From: Dehalococcoidia bacterium
GTDB lineage: Bacteria > Chloroflexota > Dehalococcoidia > Dehalococcoidales > UBA1222
Direction: 5' to 3'
NCBI GenBank assembly: GCA_009779255.1
Contig: WREQ01000008.1
Location: 1-45,712 of the forward strand
DNA: 45,712 bases
Shown: positions 25,132 through 33,962 of the stretch, one piece after another
How the letters are laid out: each line of letters opens with the position of its first letter
Numbering within the stretch: position 1 is the first letter of the stretch
Notes under the pieces: generated by a model
Told to the model about the DNA's origin: nothing
Database searches by the model: none
Seen by the model: only the letters and a program-made list of their open reading frames with translations
Translations under genes and position numbers: made by a program

Positions 25132-26025
25132 CTAAAAAGTCTTACCTAATTTTTCTGCAAGCTCTTTTCTGGAAACTTTTTCTCCAGGCAGTTCCTGTAA
25201 TTTTTCTACCACTTCCGTGTCAAGAATACCTATACCAAACAAATCCGCTTTTTCGTTGATTTCTTTGCACAAATATATATATCCCCAATAATACATCCTA
25301 CCTGGTTGCTCCCATAAAGGTGCAATAATAATGTATGTATCTTCGTAAAAAATTACATCATATACCACGTCTTTGCCTTCGTTGGAATTGCCCCAAGCAT
25401 TATCCCATGTGTCATCATCCCTACGATTGATATGGTTCTCATAAACCATATCAACGCCATCAATATTAATAACAGTCTTTTGTGGTTTTGTAATATCCCA
25501 TAGATTTCTGTCGCCATTATTCTGCAGCTTATAAATCCCCAACCCAAATGGCGTTAGGTCAGCATAGGTATCATAATTTAATATTTCCTCTTGTAACTGT
25601 AATATTTCTTGTTTTTTAGCGGTTTCTGCCGGCAGATTGGCTATTGCTATTACACCGATTAATGAGAACGGGAAAAACGCCATAAACCAAATCAAAACAG
25701 TGGCGATGGATTTGAGTATGAAATTGACAAATGGGTTGCTTAGTTTTGTATCTTTTATCAGTTTTTTAGTTAGCATAAAGCCAAAAATCATGAGTGGCCC
25801 ACACAATACGATATAGGCAGGAATACCTAAAAACCCAAAAGATATAACAAGGATAAAAATATTGATTGTTACACAAACCCCAAAGCCTACCGCATAACTG
25901 CGTAGTCTCAAACTGATTTTTTTATTTGCTTTTTGTAACACTATCAGCAGTAAAACAGATAAACCAACCCCTATAACTGCTAGCACAAGAATTTGGAATA
26001 AAAAGACATTATTGTCAAAAGCCAT
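25132..26025 (-). CDS. Membrane protein with C-terminal soluble domain, unknown
   Basis: Not recognised. 297 residues: four hydrophobic spans in the first half (about 8-28, 43-66, 70-85, 105-128), then a soluble domain rich in acidic and aromatic residues (DDDTWDNAWGNSNEGKDV, WEQPGRMYYWGYIYL) and a lysine-rich end KVSRKELAEKLGKTF. AAGGGA lies 11 nt before the ATG. It is clearly more AT-rich than ftsH and metG, which suggests recent acquisition. It could be a sensor or envelope protein; nothing in the neighbourhood helps. Confidence 0.7.
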   Translation of the reverse strand: MAFDNNVFLFQILVLAVIGVGLSVLLLIVLQKANKKISLRLRSYAVGFGVCVTINIFILVISFGFLGIPAYIVLCGPLMIFGFMLTKKLIKDTKLSNPFVNFILKSIATVLIWFMAFFPFSLIGVIAIANLPAETAKKQEILQLQEEILNYDTYADLTPFGLGIYKLQNNGDRNLWDITKPQKTVINIDGVDMVYENHINRRDDDTWDNAWGNSNEGKDVVYDVIFYEDTYIIIAPLWEQPGRMYYWGYIYLCKEINEKADLFGIGILDTEVVEKLQELPGEKVSRKELAEKLGKTF

Positions 26026-26110
26026 GGCACTTTTCCCTTTGTAAAAAATGTAAGACTTCGCTTGGTTCGGTTGTCTGTTTGCTAGCGCGTAAAACCGCTA
26101 CGCATAGGGA

Positions 26111-26332
26111 TTATACCATAATTCTATTCAAAATGCAGTAACTTACTTTCCAGGCCGTTTGATGCAATTTTCGTGTAGATAAACCAATATGGCAAATCAC
26201 GAGCACTAAGGAGGCTATCCACGCATGAGTAAAGTCGATATAAAACGCTATCAGGACGCACATGGTGACAGAAGCGAAACAGCACCCAGTAGTATATTGA
26301 TAGCCTAGTGCATCAAAATGGTGGCAATCCAA
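26111..26332 (-). CDS. Possible small membrane protein (73 aa)
   Basis: TTG start, no visible ribosome-binding site. Contains two hydrophobic stretches (CCFASVTMCVLIAFYI and WIASLVLVICHIGL) separated by a short loop, with a basic C-terminus. It may be a real two-span protein, a fragment of one, or a chance ORF in an AT-rich gap. No family recognised; low confidence. Confidence 0.25.
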   Translation of the reverse strand: MDCHHFDALGYQYTTGCCFASVTMCVLIAFYIDFTHAWIASLVLVICHIGLSTRKLHQTAWKVSYCILNRIMV

Positions 26333-26384
26333 AACATGGACAATTTAACCCAAGCAGGTAAAGAGCCGTTTCCGACGTTATTTC

Positions 26385-27353
26385 CTACTTCCGGCGCTTG
26401 ATAACGTAATCCGCCAGCGCGATTAACGCCTCTTTCGCTGGCTTTTGCGGCAGTTGGTCGAGTTCGGAGCAGGCCAGCCGGCAGAAGTCGTCGGCCAGTT
26501 CATAACACTCATCAATAATGCCGGATGAGCGCACCATCTCAACGGTTTTAGCGATGTTTTCCGCCAGATTTTCCTTGCGCGCAATCGCCAGCAGGGGATT
26601 GTTGTCGGGATAGCGCTGCAAAAGCTTCTGCGCCGGCAGGGTTACAGTACCCTGCGCTAGATCTGCGCCGACTGGTTTGCCCACTTCACTGGCGGCGCCG
26701 ACAAAGTCCAGGATGTCATCCACAATCTGGAAAGCAATCCCCAGATTGTACCCGTAGCGATGCAGTATCTGCACTGCCTCTTCCGGAGCACGACTCAGAA
26801 TGGCGCCGCTGTCGGTAGCCAATGTAAAAAGAGCCGCCGTCTTGGCGGCCACGCGCTCGATGTACTGCTCGTAGGTCTGGTCCAACCTGAAAGAGGCCAG
26901 CGCCTGGCGCACCTCGCCGCGCGCAATGACGGCCAGCGTCTGAGTGAAAAGCATCACCACATGCAGAACGCCGGTGCGCGCCGCCATCTCACCGGCACGG
27001 GCGAACAGGAAATCGCCAGTCAGAATAGCCAGATCAAGCCCCCATGCAGAATTGATGGTAGCCCGACCGCGCCGGAGATCGGCTGAATCAATGGCGTCGT
27101 CATGCACCAGAGTGGCAATGTGCATCAGTTCGGTGGAAACAGCCATCGGCTGCAGAGCATTGAGGTCATAATCATAAAACGAGCCGGCCAGCAGTGTGAG
27201 TGTGGGACGCACCACTTTGCCGCCCACTAACACCTGCCGCAACATTTTCTGCATCTCGGGAAAACCATCCTGCCCATCAATGATTTCCTCGAAAGCTTTC
27301 TCGACACCAGTCAGACCCGGCTGTACAAGAGCATAAGCTTCAGCTAAATCCAA
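26385..27353 (-). CDS. Polyprenyl (isoprenyl) diphosphate synthase
   Basis: Trans-prenyltransferase condensing isopentenyl diphosphate with an allylic diphosphate to make the side-chain or carrier prenyl chain. 322 residues. First aspartate-rich motif DDAIDSADLRRG, second FQIVDDILDF, and GGKVVRPTLTLLAG at the IPP-binding end. Chain length cannot be fixed by eye; the small residues before the first DDxxD suggest a long product. TTG start with a very good GAGGTGA site 5 nt upstream. It is 75 nt downstream of metG on the same strand and probably shares its transcript. Confidence 0.92.
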   Translation of the reverse strand: MDLAEAYALVQPGLTGVEKAFEEIIDGQDGFPEMQKMLRQVLVGGKVVRPTLTLLAGSFYDYDLNALQPMAVSTELMHIATLVHDDAIDSADLRRGRATINSAWGLDLAILTGDFLFARAGEMAARTGVLHVVMLFTQTLAVIARGEVRQALASFRLDQTYEQYIERVAAKTAALFTLATDSGAILSRAPEEAVQILHRYGYNLGIAFQIVDDILDFVGAASEVGKPVGADLAQGTVTLPAQKLLQRYPDNNPLLAIARKENLAENIAKTVEMVRSSGIIDECYELADDFCRLACSELDQLPQKPAKEALIALADYVIKRRK

Positions 27354-27428
27354 TTTTTATCACCTCGAACAACGACTCAACAAGACGCGCTCTGAATCCC
27401 CATTGCCCTGATGGGACAGAGTCCACCC

Positions 27429-29096
27429 CTATTTTCCCAACCCCATACGGGCGGTTTCTTCTTCGATAACACTCTCGTCCAGCTTGGTGAACAGCACCTG
27501 CGGCTCCATCAGCCTGCGTCCGGCCTCTGGCAAATCAAGCCTCCAGCCGCCATCCTCGACTTTACCCGCCAGACCGAGATATTCATGCACTTTCTGAGAG
27601 CTGGAGGGCATGAAAGGGGACAGCACCGTCTTGAGTGCTGTAATCACGGCAATAGCCGCGTACAATGAGGTGGCAGCGGCGGCGCGATCGGTTTTGATAG
27701 CCTTCCACGGCGCCTTGTCATCGAGATATTTATTAGCCTCCTGCGCCAGCGCCATGGCGGACTTGATCGCGTCCCTGAAGCGGCAACGATACAGCAGCTT
27801 GTCCACCATGTCCAGAGTATCCCTCGCCTTATCCAGTAGCTCCACGCTCGCCTGATCCAACTCGCCGGAGGGCGGAACCGCACCGTCAAAGTTGCGCCAG
27901 GTAAACGTCAGCACCCGTTGGACGAGATTGCCGTAGGTGGCAACCAGTTCGTCATTATTGCGCCGCACGAACTCGCGCCACGAGAAATCCGTGTCTGACG
28001 TCTCCGGCATGTTGATTGAAAGCAGATAGCGCAACGGGTCGGCGGCATAGCGCGAAAGGTAATCGTGCGCCCACACCGCCAGATTGCGGCTCTTGGAAAA
28101 TTTCTGCGACTCGATGGTCAGAAACTCGTTTGCCGGCACGTCATAAGGCAGATTAAGGCCGCCATAGCCCATCAGCATCGCCGGCCAGATGATGGTGTGA
28201 AAAGGAATATTGTCCTTGCCGATGAAATAATAGCCTTTGGCCTCTCCATCCCAGAAGTGTTTCCACGCCTCTGGATTACCGGAGCACCGCGCCCATTCCA
28301 TGCTGGCGGAGAGATAGCCGATGACAGCCTCGAACCAGACGTAAATGCGCTTGCCAGAATATCCTTCCAGCGGTAGCGGAACGCCCCATTCAATGTCGCG
28401 GGTGATGGCGCGGTCGTGCAGTCCCTCCTCAAGATAGCGCGTAGTGAAGTTTTGCACATTGGTGCGCCACCAGGCCTTGTCCTTTATCCAATCCAGCAGC
28501 GGCTTTTCAAAGGCCTCTAGCTTCAGGAAAAAATGTTCGGAATCTTTATAAACCGGCGGAGTGCCGCAGGTGCGGCAGTGAGCGTCCGTCAATTCCGCCG
28601 GGTTCATCGGCTTGCCGCAGGCTTCACACTGGTCGCCGCGCGCCCCGGAGGATTTGCACAGCGGACACGTCCCCTCCACATAGCGATCCGGCAGGAAGCG
28701 CCGGCACTTCTCGCACCACGGCTGGGAAACGCTCTTTTTATAGATATAGCCCTTTTCAAGCAGTCGCACAAAAATGTCCTGAGACACCTGTTCATGGTTT
28801 TTGGTATGGGTGGTAGTGAACAGATCCCAAGCAATGCCAAGCTTTTCGAAGTCTTCAAGGAACAGCCGGTGATAATGATCAGCCACTTCCAATGGGGTTT
28901 TGCCCTCTGCTTCGGCTCGTATGGTGACCGGCGTGCCATGCATGTCCGAGCCGGAGACCATGATGACATGGTCTCCCTTAAGCCGGTGATAACGGGCAAA
29001 GATGTCAGCGGGAAGATATGCTCCGGCCACATGTCCCAAGTGTAGCCGACTATTGGCGTAAGGCCAGGCAACGGCAACTAAAATATTTTCACTCAT
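27429..29096 (-). CDS. metG: Methionyl-tRNA synthetase
   Basis: Class I synthetase charging initiator and elongator tRNA-Met. 555 residues. AWPYANSRLHLGHVAGAY carries the HIGH motif (HLGH); the connective domain has two zinc knuckles (CEKC...CPLC and CEAC...CRTC), and KFSKSRNLAVW is the KMSKS loop, followed by a helical anticodon-binding domain. It lacks the C-terminal EMAP/Trbp tRNA-binding domain of longer MetRS. CGGAG lies about 9 nt before the ATG, inside an 18-bp inverted repeat. Confidence 0.96.
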   Translation of the reverse strand: MSENILVAVAWPYANSRLHLGHVAGAYLPADIFARYHRLKGDHVIMVSGSDMHGTPVTIRAEAEGKTPLEVADHYHRLFLEDFEKLGIAWDLFTTTHTKNHEQVSQDIFVRLLEKGYIYKKSVSQPWCEKCRRFLPDRYVEGTCPLCKSSGARGDQCEACGKPMNPAELTDAHCRTCGTPPVYKDSEHFFLKLEAFEKPLLDWIKDKAWWRTNVQNFTTRYLEEGLHDRAITRDIEWGVPLPLEGYSGKRIYVWFEAVIGYLSASMEWARCSGNPEAWKHFWDGEAKGYYFIGKDNIPFHTIIWPAMLMGYGGLNLPYDVPANEFLTIESQKFSKSRNLAVWAHDYLSRYAADPLRYLLSINMPETSDTDFSWREFVRRNNDELVATYGNLVQRVLTFTWRNFDGAVPPSGELDQASVELLDKARDTLDMVDKLLYRCRFRDAIKSAMALAQEANKYLDDKAPWKAIKTDRAAAATSLYAAIAVITALKTVLSPFMPSSSQKVHEYLGLAGKVEDGGWRLDLPEAGRRLMEPQVLFTKLDESVIEEETARMGLGK

Positions 29097-29099
29097 AAA

Positions 29100-29124
29100 A
29101 TTCTCCGGTCGGAGAATAATTTTA
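29100..29124 (-). promoter_or_regulatory. metG -10 box with adjoining inverted repeat
   Basis: On the minus strand TAAAAT (29119-29124) is followed by the perfect inverted repeat ATTCTCCG-AC-CGGAGAAT (29100-29117), which contains the metG ribosome-binding site. If transcription starts about 7 nt past the -10, the left arm is partly outside the RNA, so a protein operator is more likely than an RNA hairpin. Confidence 0.4.
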
Positions 29125-29137
29125 GCATAATTGGTGA

Positions 29138-29158
29138 ACAGTTATCAGTTGTCAGTTT
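29138..29158 (-). repeat. Heptamer repeat, three units
   Basis: Minus strand reads AAACTGA CAACTGA TAACTGT, the same 7-nt motif seen after repeat arrays A and B, here in the metG / zinc-ribbon intergenic region. Confidence 0.6.
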
Positions 29159-29183
29159 TGCAACCACCACACCGGCCAATCAG

Positions 29184-29216
29184 AAAAAAAGGGCACCCCC
29201 TCAAACAGGGATGCCC
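29184..29216 (-). terminator. Intrinsic terminator of rsmI-zinc ribbon operon
   Basis: On the minus strand GGGCATCCC and GGGGTGCCC pair (one G-U) around a short loop and run into seven Ts, 26 nt after the zinc-ribbon stop. Confidence 0.85.
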
Positions 29217-29241
29217 GAAGGTCAAAGCAATCAGCGGAAAT

Positions 29242-29655
29242 CTATTTTTTGGCGGCGGCTTTAGCCGGAGCTTTTTGTTTTTCCGCGGCCTTGTCGGCCG
29301 TTTTTTCCACGGAGGCCTTCTCATCCTTGGCCGAAGCCTTCGCCGGTTTGGCTGGCTTCTCGGTCTTAGCGGATTTGGCAGAAGCGACTGCGGCGGCGGG
29401 AGGCGCGGTTTCAGTGGATGGAACAGGCTCGCTTTCACGCAGGAAGGTAAGCATCATCTCTCCCTTGATTTCCTTGTAACGGGCATAGCCTTTTTCCTTG
29501 GCACAATCAATGCAGTAGCGAACACTCCTGCCGCCCTGATTTACCTCTTCACCACTAGCGTCCTCATCCACCATCAGATAACGATCAGGATAGGGAATGG
29601 GACGCTTGCAGATGTCGCAAGCCACCGTGCCCACGGATAAACAACCTCTTCGCAT
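29242..29655 (-). CDS. Zinc-ribbon protein with Lys/Ala/Pro-rich tail
   Basis: 137 residues from ATG 29655; the track's TTG three codons earlier touches the GGAG site, so ATG is better spaced (11 nt). N-terminal domain: CDICKRPIPYPDRYLM ... RYCIDCAKEKGYARYKEIKGE, a treble-clef or zinc-ribbon with two CxxC pairs. From about residue 77 the chain becomes low-complexity Lys/Ala/Pro (KTEKPAKPAKASAKDEKAS), like histone H1 or bacterial HU tails, suggesting nucleic-acid or ribosome binding. It follows rsmI by 18 nt, so it is likely co-expressed with that rRNA methylase. Family name not known to me. Confidence 0.75.
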   Translation of the reverse strand: MRRGCLSVGTVACDICKRPIPYPDRYLMVDEDASGEEVNQGGRSVRYCIDCAKEKGYARYKEIKGEMMLTFLRESEPVPSTETAPPAAAVASAKSAKTEKPAKPAKASAKDEKASVEKTADKAAEKQKAPAKAAAKK

Positions 29656-29673
29656 ATTTCCCAACTCTCCTTG

Positions 29674-30486
29674 TTACTCAAGCTTGAGCCACGCGCTGTA
29701 CAACTGACGGCGCGAAAGACCCGTCTCAAACGACAACCTCTCGACGGCCTCTCTGGCCGTAACCCCGGCCTTTTTCAGTTCACCAAGCCGGACTTCAACA
29801 CCGGAGGCATCAACCGCCGCCGGCTCAGTCAGTCCCCCGATAATCATGGTAATCTCGCCGCGTGCCTCGGGGAACCGCGTGATTGCTTCCTCCACCGTGC
29901 CGCGAAAGATCTCCTCATGAAGCTTAGTCAGCTCACGGCAAACAGCTATTTGCCGATTGCCAAGCACCTCCATTATATCATGAAGAGTATTTTTCAGGCG
30001 ATGCGGCGCCTCGTAAACGGCCAGCGTCACACGCTCCGCCGCCACAGAACCCAGCAGGCGGCGCCTGTCGGACGCCTTGCGCGGCATATAACCAAGATAA
30101 TGGCAGGCATCCGTCGGCAGCCCCGATACGGCCAGGGCGGAAATAAAAGCCGAGGCGCCGGGGATGGGAGTGACGGTAAAGCCGCGCTCGTATGCCGCCA
30201 CCACCAGTTCATAACCAGGGTCAGAAATGGCAGGCATGCCTGCCTCCGACACCAACGCCACATCGCCATGCTCCAGCATGGAGAGCAAATAGTCCAGCTT
30301 GGTCCGCTTGTTATGCTCAAAATAAGAGGTAAGCGGCGTCTTTATGTCAAAATGAGTCAACAGGCGGCGGGTGGTGCGTGTATCCTCGGAGGCAATCAAC
30401 GCAACCTCTTTCAGTGTGCGCACGGCACGGAATGTCATATCCTCCAGGTTGCCGATTGGAGTCGCGACAATATAAAGCGTAGGCAT
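29674..30486 (-). CDS. rsmI: 16S rRNA (cytidine1402-2'-O)-methyltransferase RsmI
   Basis: SAM-dependent enzyme 2'-O-methylating C1402 in the ribosomal decoding centre. 270 residues, tetrapyrrole-methylase fold: MPTLYIVATPIGNLEDMTFRA, EDTRTTRRLL, VSEAGMPAISDPGYELV, PIPGASAFISALAVSGLP and YEAPHRLKNTL are all family signatures. The C-terminal part ends with a small helical domain (FETGLSRRQLYSAWL). TATAAT (30495-30500) lies 8 nt before the ATG and no ribosome-binding site is present. First gene of a two-gene operon with the zinc-ribbon protein. Confidence 0.95.
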   Translation of the reverse strand: MPTLYIVATPIGNLEDMTFRAVRTLKEVALIASEDTRTTRRLLTHFDIKTPLTSYFEHNKRTKLDYLLSMLEHGDVALVSEAGMPAISDPGYELVVAAYERGFTVTPIPGASAFISALAVSGLPTDACHYLGYMPRKASDRRRLLGSVAAERVTLAVYEAPHRLKNTLHDIMEVLGNRQIAVCRELTKLHEEIFRGTVEEAITRFPEARGEITMIIGGLTEPAAVDASGVEVRLGELKKAGVTAREAVERLSFETGLSRRQLYSAWLKLE

Positions 30487-30494
30487 TATGTCAT

Positions 30495-30500
30495 ATTATA
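30495..30500 (-). promoter_or_regulatory. rsmI -10 box, near-leaderless
   Basis: TATAAT on the minus strand ends 8 nt before the rsmI ATG, with no Shine-Dalgarno sequence. Confidence 0.5.
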
Positions 30501-30601
30501 GCACGACGCCACTGTTACGGATTACAACACGCGATATCTTAACCTCCTATCGGAGTACAACCAGCCACGGCGGGGCGGCAGATAATTACTCCATCCCCAC
30601 C

Positions 30602-31015
30602 AAATCCTTCGGTCGCTACGCTCCCTCCAGGATGGACTTGGTCATAAATCCATGCTGGAGGAATGAGCCTGCGAGTGACGAAGCATCCAGTGAGGTGGTG
30701 GATGGTTACGACTCCCCGCCACCAGATCCTTCGGTCGCTTCACTCCCTCCAGGATGGACTTGGTCATAAATCCATGCTGGAGGAATGAGCCTGCGAATGA
30801 CGAAGCATCCGGTGGGGCGGTGGATTGTTACGACTCCCCGCCGCCAGATCCTTCGGTCGCTGCGCTCCCTCTAGGATGGACTTGGTCATAAATCCATGCT
30901 GGATGAATGAGCCTGCGAATGACGAAGCATCCGGAGGGGCGGTGGATGGTTGCACCCCGCCACCAGATCCTTCGGTCGCTACGCTCCCTCTAGGATGGAC
31001 TTGTGCGGGACTCAT
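30602..31015. repeat. Palindromic repeat array B
   Basis: Three full units and a partial one, starting at 30602, 30724, 30846 and 30965 (periods 122, 122, 119), same sequence as array A. Each can form the same long hairpin. A further half unit is at 31053-31100 after the heptamer module. The ORFs 30488-30769, 30764-31171 and 30825-31028 are translations of the repeat. Confidence 0.85.
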
Positions 31016-31050
31016 AACTGAAAACTGACCACTGACCACTGAAAACTGAT
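31016..31050. repeat. Heptamer tandem repeat, five units
   Basis: AACTGAA, AACTGAC, CACTGAC, CACTGAA, AACTGAT, same order and length (35 nt) as at 278-312 and likewise directly after a palindromic array. From here to 31311 no gene is supported; TAAAAT at 31284-31289 may be the -10 of the WYL gene. Confidence 0.8.
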
Positions 31051-31311
31051 TACCTTCGGTCGCTGCGCTCCCTCCAAGGTGGACTTGTGCGGGACTGAAC
31101 ACATTACTCAAAACCCATCCTTTGTCTTGTATTGCGTACGGGAGGAATGGGGCGCAGTATATGCGAAACACAGGTTAGCCAAGTTCAAGAGAGTTCCTGA
31201 TAACAAGTTGTCACCGCATCTTAAACATGGTCCTGTTTTAATCATCGTGGACTTGATATATACTTTTACTGAAAATGTGCGGGTAAAATCCTCTCATCTT
31301 GGGGATGTCTC

Positions 31312-32211
31312 TTGAAAATTAACCGGTTGCTTGAAATAGTAACCATACTTCTTAACCGCGAAACTGTCACCGCCAAAGAACTGGCTGAGCGTTTCGGGGT
31401 TTCTTCGCGTACTATTTACCGTGACATTGACGCGCTCTCCTCCGCCGGCGTCCCCGTTTATACCAATAGAGGCAACAACGGCGGCATCTCTCTTTTAGAG
31501 GACTACACGCTTAACAAAGCGGTGCTCTCCAAAAGCGAAAGCGAAGGGCTGCTACTCGCGCTTAAAACAATGGGGGCAACAAGCTACCCAGAAGCCGACG
31601 CGATTATTGATAAACTTGGTTCAATCTTCAAAAACAACCTGGCTCACGACTGGATTGAGGTTGATTTTGATGGTTGGAGCAGTAAAGTCAACGAAAAAAA
31701 CAGATTCAGCAAAATCAGGGATGCGATTATTAATAATCAGGTAATTCGCTTTGATTACGTTAATACTAACGGCGACAAAAGCAACCGTTCCGCTGAACCT
31801 GTTAAACTTATCTTTAACGCATACACATGGTACTTAATCGCGTACTGTTTGTTAAGAAATTCACACCGTATTTTCCGCCTTTCAAGGATTAAGAACGTGC
31901 AGGTAACTAATCAGCGTTTTACAAGGCGCGAGTTACAGGAAGACGAAAATCATGGGGCAAGCCTCCCGCTTGTAGAGTTAAAACTGCGCTGTGACGAAAA
32001 GGCTTTAAACCGTTTATATGACACTTTCGATGGTGATTGTATCAGCAAAAATGACGATGGCAGTTATGATTTAACAGCTACATTACCAGAAGAAGAATGG
32101 TTGTACGGCTATATTTTATCGTTTGGCGGTTATGCCGAGGTGCTTGAACCCGAGCATATTCGCGAGATAATCAAAACACGCGCGAAAGAAATTTGGGGGA
32201 AATATTTTTAA
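31312..32211 (+). CDS. WYL-domain transcriptional regulator (YafY type)
   Basis: 299 residues. N-terminal DeoR-like helix-turn-helix: LLEIVTILLNRETVTAKELAERF, VSSRTIYRDIDALSSAGVPV, with GNNGGISLLEDY as the wing. The WYL domain is near residue 150-210 (VIRFDYVNTNG ... WYLIAYCLLRNSHRIFRLSRI), followed by the C-terminal extension ending in HIREIIKTRAKEIW. TTG start with GGGGA about 8 nt before. The downstream ABC transporter is 28 nt away, so this probably controls the exporter and possibly the following cassette. AT-richer, Firmicutes-like in wording; likely acquired. Confidence 0.92.
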   Translation: MKINRLLEIVTILLNRETVTAKELAERFGVSSRTIYRDIDALSSAGVPVYTNRGNNGGISLLEDYTLNKAVLSKSESEGLLLALKTMGATSYPEADAIIDKLGSIFKNNLAHDWIEVDFDGWSSKVNEKNRFSKIRDAIINNQVIRFDYVNTNGDKSNRSAEPVKLIFNAYTWYLIAYCLLRNSHRIFRLSRIKNVQVTNQRFTRRELQEDENHGASLPLVELKLRCDEKALNRLYDTFDGDCISKNDDGSYDLTATLPEEEWLYGYILSFGGYAEVLEPEHIREIIKTRAKEIWGKYF

Positions 32212-32239
32212 ACTTTCTTGAAGAAGGAGTCATTCCCAC

Positions 32240-33085
32240 ATGGAGTCTATTGTTTCAGTATCAAACTTACAAAAATCCTTCAAATCCCTTAAGGTGTTGA
32301 AAGATGTGAGTTTTGACATCCCCAAGGGCAGTATCTTCGCTCTGCTCGGTTCAAACGGAGCGGGCAAAACCACCGTTGTGCGTATCCTTTCCACCTTACT
32401 GAGTCCCGATGGCGGCACGGCCACTGTTTGCGGTTATGACGTGGAGCGCGAAGGGGACGCCGTGCGTGCCGCTATCAGCCTGACCGGGCAATTTGCGGCG
32501 GTGGATGAGGTCTTGACAGGGCGCGAAAATTTACAAATCATCGGGGAACTGGGTCGCATTCCCAATCTGAAAAATAAAATACATGAGTGGCTGGTGACTT
32601 TTGATTTGGAAGAAGCCGCCGACCGCCCTGTATCCACATATTCAGGCGGGATGCGCCGCAAGCTTGATATTGCCATGAGTCTGATGGGTAGCCCCGAAGT
32701 CATCTTTCTCGACGAGCCGACCTCTGGACTCGACCCGCAAAACCGCCTTGCTATGTGGGAACTGGTGAAGAATTTGGCGAGAGACGGTACAACAGTGTTT
32801 TTAACCACGCAATATCTGGAGGAAGCAGAGTCACTTGCCGATAATATCGCCATTTTGCATGAGGGGAGAATCATTGCCTATGGTACGCCCGGCAATCTAA
32901 AAGCCATTTTGCCACAACGCGGAGCACATCTTAATTTTGCGAGTGACGCCGACGCTGAAAAAGCTATGAAAATCCTGCGAGAGAACGGCATAACAGTGGC
33001 CGGACTCTCTCAGGAAATGCCGACCCTTGAGGAAGTATTCCTTACGCTCATCGGTGAAAAACAGGATGGTGAACCAAATGGCTAA
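32240..33085 (+). CDS. ABC transporter ATP-binding protein (DrrA type)
   Basis: 281-residue ATPase of the drug/daunorubicin exporter subfamily. Walker A GSNGAGKTT, Q-loop SLTGQFAAVDEVLTGREN, signature YSGGMRRKLDIA, Walker B VIFLDEPTSGLDP, and LTTQYLEEAE, where Q replaces the H-loop histidine, a known feature of DrrA-like proteins. A short C-terminal domain follows. GAAGGAGT lies 11 nt before the ATG. It overlaps the permease start by 8 nt, so they form one exporter. Substrate unknown. Confidence 0.93.
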   Translation: MESIVSVSNLQKSFKSLKVLKDVSFDIPKGSIFALLGSNGAGKTTVVRILSTLLSPDGGTATVCGYDVEREGDAVRAAISLTGQFAAVDEVLTGRENLQIIGELGRIPNLKNKIHEWLVTFDLEEAADRPVSTYSGGMRRKLDIAMSLMGSPEVIFLDEPTSGLDPQNRLAMWELVKNLARDGTTVFLTTQYLEEAESLADNIAILHEGRIIAYGTPGNLKAILPQRGAHLNFASDADAEKAMKILRENGITVAGLSQEMPTLEEVFLTLIGEKQDGEPNG

Positions 33086-33845
33086 ACAAATATCAGACTT
33101 TTTTTATGACTCAAAAGTGATGTTCAAGCGCTGCATGAAAATCGCGCTTAGAAATCCGGAAGCGTTAGTGCAGGCTACCATTACGCCCATCTTTCTGATG
33201 CTCATGTTCGGAGCGGTGTTCGGCAATATCGCGGACGTCGGCGCGTATAACTATGTTGACTATATTCTTCCGGGAATCATCCTGCAGGCAGTCGCCCAAG
33301 CCACTCAGTATACCGCCATCAACGTCAACGCCGACATGACAAAGGGTATCATCGACCGTTTTCGTTCCATGCCGCTTGCTAAATCCGCGTTGCTGATCGG
33401 TCACGCCGGAGCTTCGGTTGTGCGAAATGTCATGACGACCGTTGTTATTATCGGCACCGCCTTTATCGTTGGATTCAGGCCGCAAGCCGGTTTTGTCGAT
33501 TGGCTGGTGATCATAGGCGTGCTTTTACTGTCGGTTACCGCCATCACCTGTTTCGCGGTATTTTGCGGATTAAGAGCAAAATCGCCGGAAGGCGCCAGCG
33601 GACTGATGTTTCCGCTGTTTATACTGCCGTTTATCAGCTCCGGATTCGCGCCGACCGAAACCATGCACACGGCTATCCGTTGGTTTGCCGAATATCAGCC
33701 GATGACGCCGATTATTAACGCCGTGCGTGCTCTCATGCTTGGGCATCCTCCAGGAAATGACCTATGGATTGCGCTCGCCTGGACATCGGCGACCGCGATT
33801 CTTGCGTTTGCATTTGCCGTGCGACGATTTAAAAGGAAGATGTAG
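33078..33845 (+). CDS. ABC-2 type permease (DrrB type)
   Basis: 255-residue integral membrane partner of the preceding ATPase: an N-terminal amphipathic stretch, then about six spans (for example ALVQATITPIFLMLMFGAVFG and VTAITCFAVFCGL). The ABC-2 signature region is the EYQPMTPIINAVRALMLG segment near the C-terminus. The track begins at 33027, but ATG 33078, overlapping the ATPase stop, gives the expected MAKQISDFFYDSKVMFKR start. A promoter with an inverted repeat follows downstream for the next genes. Confidence 0.9.
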   Translation: MAKQISDFFYDSKVMFKRCMKIALRNPEALVQATITPIFLMLMFGAVFGNIADVGAYNYVDYILPGIILQAVAQATQYTAINVNADMTKGIIDRFRSMPLAKSALLIGHAGASVVRNVMTTVVIIGTAFIVGFRPQAGFVDWLVIIGVLLLSVTAITCFAVFCGLRAKSPEGASGLMFPLFILPFISSGFAPTETMHTAIRWFAEYQPMTPIINAVRALMLGHPPGNDLWIALAWTSATAILAFAFAVRRFKRKM

Positions 33846-33873
33846 CAAGCAAATAAAAAATCCTTTTCCAAAT

Positions 33874-33907
33874 ATGACATACTGTTGTCATTCAGCCTTG
33901 ATATAAT
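33874..33907 (+). promoter_or_regulatory. Operator and extended -10 promoter before the GyrI-like gene
   Basis: ATGACA-TACTGT-TGTCAT (33874-33891) is a perfect inverted repeat 10 nt upstream of TG-A-TATAAT (33902-33907). A second TATAAT is at 33934-33939. Position fits a regulator site, plausibly for the cassette's own WYL protein; that link is inference. Confidence 0.5.
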
Positions 33908-33962
33908 CAATTCAAACGACCGAAACAACGTCGTATAATTCAAAATTATGTGGAGGCTAAAA

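Noticed and set aside
30488-31171. ORFs inside repeat array B (and 93-290 in array A)
   Set aside because: They translate the palindromic repeat itself, differ only with repeat drift and have no ribosome-binding sites.
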